Shown: positions 61,768-64,000 of the stretch, in pieces
Numbering within the stretch: position 1 is the first letter of the stretch
Layout: every line of letters starts with the position of its first letter
Program-made: the position numbers and the translations under genes
The notes under the pieces: model-generated
Databases searched by the model: none
Told to the model about the DNA's origin: nothing
What the model saw: only the letters and a program-made list of their open reading frames with translations
DNA from: Lysobacteraceae bacterium
GTDB lineage: Bacteria > Pseudomonadota > Gammaproteobacteria > Xanthomonadales > Xanthomonadaceae
Direction of reading: 5' to 3'
DNA: 64,000 bases
Assembly (NCBI GenBank): GCA_016789405.1
Contig: JAEUPQ010000034.1
Span: 64,001-128,000 of the forward strand

Positions 61768-62516
61768 TGGCCTTCGCCCAGGCGCTCCGCGGCCTTGGCC
61801 GCGCCGGCATGTTCTCGCTGTCGGTATTCCGCGCCAGCAAACCCACCGCCGATTTCTGGCGCGAACTCGTACGCGAGGTCTACAAGATCGGCGCACGTTC
61901 GCTGCCGATCATCGCCGTCGGTGGCGCATTCGTCGGCCTTTCGGTGACCCTGCTGGGTTACCGGGTGCTGGTGACCTATGGCGCGACCGGCCAGGTCAGC
62001 GCGGCGGTCGGCATCGGCCTGTACCGCGAACTGGCGCCCGTGCTGACGGCGCTGCTGTTCGTCGGCCGCGCCGGCAGCTCCATCGCAGCCGAACTGGGCC
62101 TGATGCGCGCGACCGACCAGATCACCGCCCTCGGCCTGATGGGCATCGATCCGGTCGGCAAGGCGGTCGCGCCGCGCTTCTGGGCGGCGGTGCTGAGCAT
62201 GCCACTGCTCACGGCCTTCTTCTGCAGCCTGGCGATCGCCGCCAGCTGGTTCCAGGCGGTGCAGGTGCTGGGCATCGACAACGGCAGCTACTGGCAGGTG
62301 ATGAAGGACGCCGTGGATTTCCACGACGACTTCCTGTCGGCTTTCCTGAAGTCGGCCGTCTTCGGCGGCACCGCTGCCCTGGTCGCGTCGTACGTCGGCT
62401 ACCACGCCGAACCGACCATCGAAGGCACCTCCGTCGCCACCACCCGCGCCGTGGTCAACGCCTCGCTGCTGGTGCTGATGTTCAATTTCGTCCTGTCCGC
62501 TTTCCTGTTCCGGTAA
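61767..62516 (+). CDS. mlaE: Phospholipid transport permease MlaE
   Basis: The product is 249 residues with about five or six transmembrane helices and the MlaE-family pattern SLPIIAVGGAFVGLSVTL, RELAPVLTALLFVGRAGSSI and AAELGLMRATDQITALGLMG. It is the permease of the MlaFEDB complex. ATG at 61767 overlaps the mlaF TGA by one base; the GTG just before it belongs to the mlaF stop region. Confidence 0.96.
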   Translation: MAFAQALRGLGRAGMFSLSVFRASKPTADFWRELVREVYKIGARSLPIIAVGGAFVGLSVTLLGYRVLVTYGATGQVSAAVGIGLYRELAPVLTALLFVGRAGSSIAAELGLMRATDQITALGLMGIDPVGKAVAPRFWAAVLSMPLLTAFFCSLAIAASWFQAVQVLGIDNGSYWQVMKDAVDFHDDFLSAFLKSAVFGGTAALVASYVGYHAEPTIEGTSVATTRAVVNASLLVLMFNFVLSAFLFR

Positions 62517-62550
62517 TGCGCATCCCGCATCTGCCAGAGGTCCGATCGTC

Positions 62551-63075
62551 ATGAGTACCCGCGGTCCCCGTATCGAATTCGCCGTCGGCGCATTCCTCCT
62601 CCTTGCCCTGGCCTCGCTGCTGGTGCTGGCGATTGCCTCCACCAACGGCCGCTTCGGCTTCAGCCAGGACACCTATCCGCTGAAGGCGCGCTTCACCAAC
62701 CTCGGCCAGCTGCGCCCGATGGCACCGGTGAAGATCGGCGGCGTCGCGATCGGCAAGGTCGCCTCGATCGACCTTGATCCGCAGAAGCTCGACGCCGTGG
62801 TGGTGCTCGACATCGACAGTCGCTACAAGGACCTGCCGATCGACACCTCGGCCAGCATCCTCACCGGCGGCCTCCTCGGTGAAAGCTATGTCGGCCTGCA
62901 GCCGGGCGGCGACCCGCAGGTCCTCAAGCCGGGCGAGGAAATCGCCTTCACCAGCCCTGCGGTCGACCTGATCCAGATGGCCGGCAAGTACATCTTCGGC
63001 GGCACGGGTGCATCGCCTTCATCGGATGCCGCGCCCCAGGCGGACGCTCCCGCGACCGGCCCCACGGCACCGTGA
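62551..63075 (+). CDS. mlaD: MCE-domain protein MlaD
   Basis: The product is 174 residues. One N-terminal transmembrane helix (about 10-29) is followed by an MCE domain (ARFTNLGQLRPMAPVKIGGV, then ILTGGLLGESYVGLQPGGD). A Pro/Ala-rich tail ends the protein. MlaD forms a hexameric ring that carries phospholipid across the periplasm side of MlaE. It lies 34 bp after mlaE. Confidence 0.97.
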   Translation: MSTRGPRIEFAVGAFLLLALASLLVLAIASTNGRFGFSQDTYPLKARFTNLGQLRPMAPVKIGGVAIGKVASIDLDPQKLDAVVVLDIDSRYKDLPIDTSASILTGGLLGESYVGLQPGGDPQVLKPGEEIAFTSPAVDLIQMAGKYIFGGTGASPSSDAAPQADAPATGPTAP

Positions 63076-63145
63076 CCGCTTCACGCCTGCTCTTTTCCCG
63101 CCTGCTCTTTCCCGCGTGATCTCCTCCCCCACGATCCCGACCCCC

Positions 63146-63844
63146 ATGACCAAGAAGATCCGTCTCCTGCCCGCACACGCCAGCGCCCTCCTCGCCGGCG
63201 CCATCGCCGTCGTCACGGCGACCTCCGCATTCGCGCAGAACACCGCCCAGCCCGCCAACGCGGCGCGCCCGGCTTCGGCCTCGGCGATGATGCAGGGCAC
63301 GCCGAGCCAGCTGGTGCTCAACAACAGCCAGCGCGTGCTGAGCACGCTGGAGAAGCGTCGCGGCGAATTCCAGAAGAACCGCGCCGCACTGCGCCAGTTC
63401 ATCAGCACCGAGTTCAACGCGATGTTCGATCGCGACTATGCGGCGCGACTGGTCCTCGGCCGGCACGCGCGCGGCGCCTCCGATGAAGACGTCAAGCTGT
63501 TCTCCGACGCGCTGGCCGACAACCTGATGTCGCGCTATGGCTCGTCGCTGCTGGATTTCAACACCCAGCTGCGCGTGCGCGTGAAGTCCGAGCAGGCGCT
63601 CAAGCAGGGCTTCGGCGTGAAGGTCTCCAGCGAATTCCTGCGCCAGGCGGGCGAGCCGATTCCGGTCGACTACCTGATGCGCAAGTCCGGCTCGCAGTGG
63701 AAGGTCTTCGACGTGATGGTCGAAGGCGTGTCCTACGTGCAGACCTTCCGCAGCCAGTTCGATGCCGAACTGCAGCGCAAGACGATCCGCCAGGTCGCGA
63801 CCGAATTGCGCAACGGCCAGATCAAGGCCGACGCGGGGCAGTGA
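63146..63844 (+). CDS. mlaC: Periplasmic phospholipid-binding protein MlaC
   Basis: The product is 232 residues. The signal peptide ends near residue 31 (TSAFAQ). The mature part has the MlaC pattern EFNAMFDRDYAARLVLGRHA and VDYLMRKSGSQWKVFDVMVE, then GVSYVQTFRSQFDAEL. It ferries phospholipid between the outer-membrane MlaA and the MlaD ring. The start at 63146 is the first ATG with a proper signal sequence. Its TGA overlaps the mlaB ATG by one base. Confidence 0.96.
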   Translation: MTKKIRLLPAHASALLAGAIAVVTATSAFAQNTAQPANAARPASASAMMQGTPSQLVLNNSQRVLSTLEKRRGEFQKNRAALRQFISTEFNAMFDRDYAARLVLGRHARGASDEDVKLFSDALADNLMSRYGSSLLDFNTQLRVRVKSEQALKQGFGVKVSSEFLRQAGEPIPVDYLMRKSGSQWKVFDVMVEGVSYVQTFRSQFDAELQRKTIRQVATELRNGQIKADAGQ

Positions 63845-64000
63845 TGACCGACGCCGCGGCCACCGTCGTCCGCGACGGCGACACCCTCCGCTTCGGCGGC
63901 GCGCTGCTGCGCGAGGACGTCGCGGCGCTGTGGCGCCAGCTGTCGGCGGGCGCAGGCGGCACGTCGGGAATCCGCGCGCTCGATCTGTCCGGCGTCGATC
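63844..64000 (+). CDS. mlaB: STAS-domain protein MlaB, truncated by window end
   Basis: The first 52 codons only. The reading MTDAAATVVRDGDTLRFGGA, followed by LWRQLS and RALDLSGVD, matches the beta-strand/turn of a STAS domain, as in MlaB, the cytosolic partner of MlaF. ATG at 63844 overlaps the mlaC stop. The C-terminal half lies outside the window; mlaA may follow. Confidence 0.85.
   Translation, partial: MTDAAATVVRDGDTLRFGGALLREDVAALWRQLSAGAGGTSGIRALDLSGVD

Overview
The window is chromosomal DNA from a high-GC gammaproteobacterium. The best guess is the Xanthomonadaceae/Lysobacteraceae (Lysobacter- or Luteimonas-like). This rests on base composition, very dense 4-bp ATGA gene overlaps, the form of the recCBD, mla, glt and frm operons, and large Ig-like autotransporters. 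The genus cannot be fixed from the sequence alone. I see no rRNA, tRNA, CRISPR array, insertion sequence or integrase.

Layout. 1-4.1 kb: small secreted or lipid-anchored proteins, a LysR regulator divergent from a HAD-like protein with a textbook TTCTA-N11-TAGAA operator between them, and two decayed genes (one with an in-frame amber stop, one frameshifted SnoaL-like remnant). 4.2-6.5 kb: formaldehyde detoxification operon frmR-frmA-frmB. 7.1-14.1 kb (minus): RDD, SpoIIM, DUF4129, DUF4350, MoxR ATPase and DUF58, where every junction is a 4-bp overlap. 14.5-17.7 kb (minus): gamma-carbonic anhydrase, DUF2157, DUF4401 and GDYXXLXY. 17.9-25.4 kb: aldehyde dehydrogenase, cyanophycinase-like S51 protein, cytochrome b561, exonuclease III, a barnase-like RNase with its barstar inhibitor, and a Tet-type MFS transporter. 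25.6-31.6 kb: glutamate synthase gltB-gltD.

31.7-38 kb: a TetR regulator, a START-domain protein, small membrane and secreted proteins, a PaaK-like adenylate-forming enzyme, folE, and a DUF4189 secreted protein. 38.1-46.8 kb (minus): recC-recB-recD, translationally coupled. 46.8-57.8 kb (minus): two paralogous autotransporters of about 1250 and 2320 residues, built of putative Ig-like repeats (plus Calx-beta-like repeats in the larger one) and ending in the same linker and beta-barrel. Divergent from them (58.0-60.7 kb) are three tandem phage tail-collar-domain proteins, then a GNAT acetyltransferase and a convergent DUF6916-like gene. 61.0-64.0 kb: the mla phospholipid-transport operon mlaF-E-D-C-B, cut by the window end inside mlaB.

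Most of the window is housekeeping and envelope biology. The least explained part is the autotransporter pair next to the tail-collar triad (46.8-60.7 kb), which may form a surface-display or exported-fibre module. That link is inference from position only.
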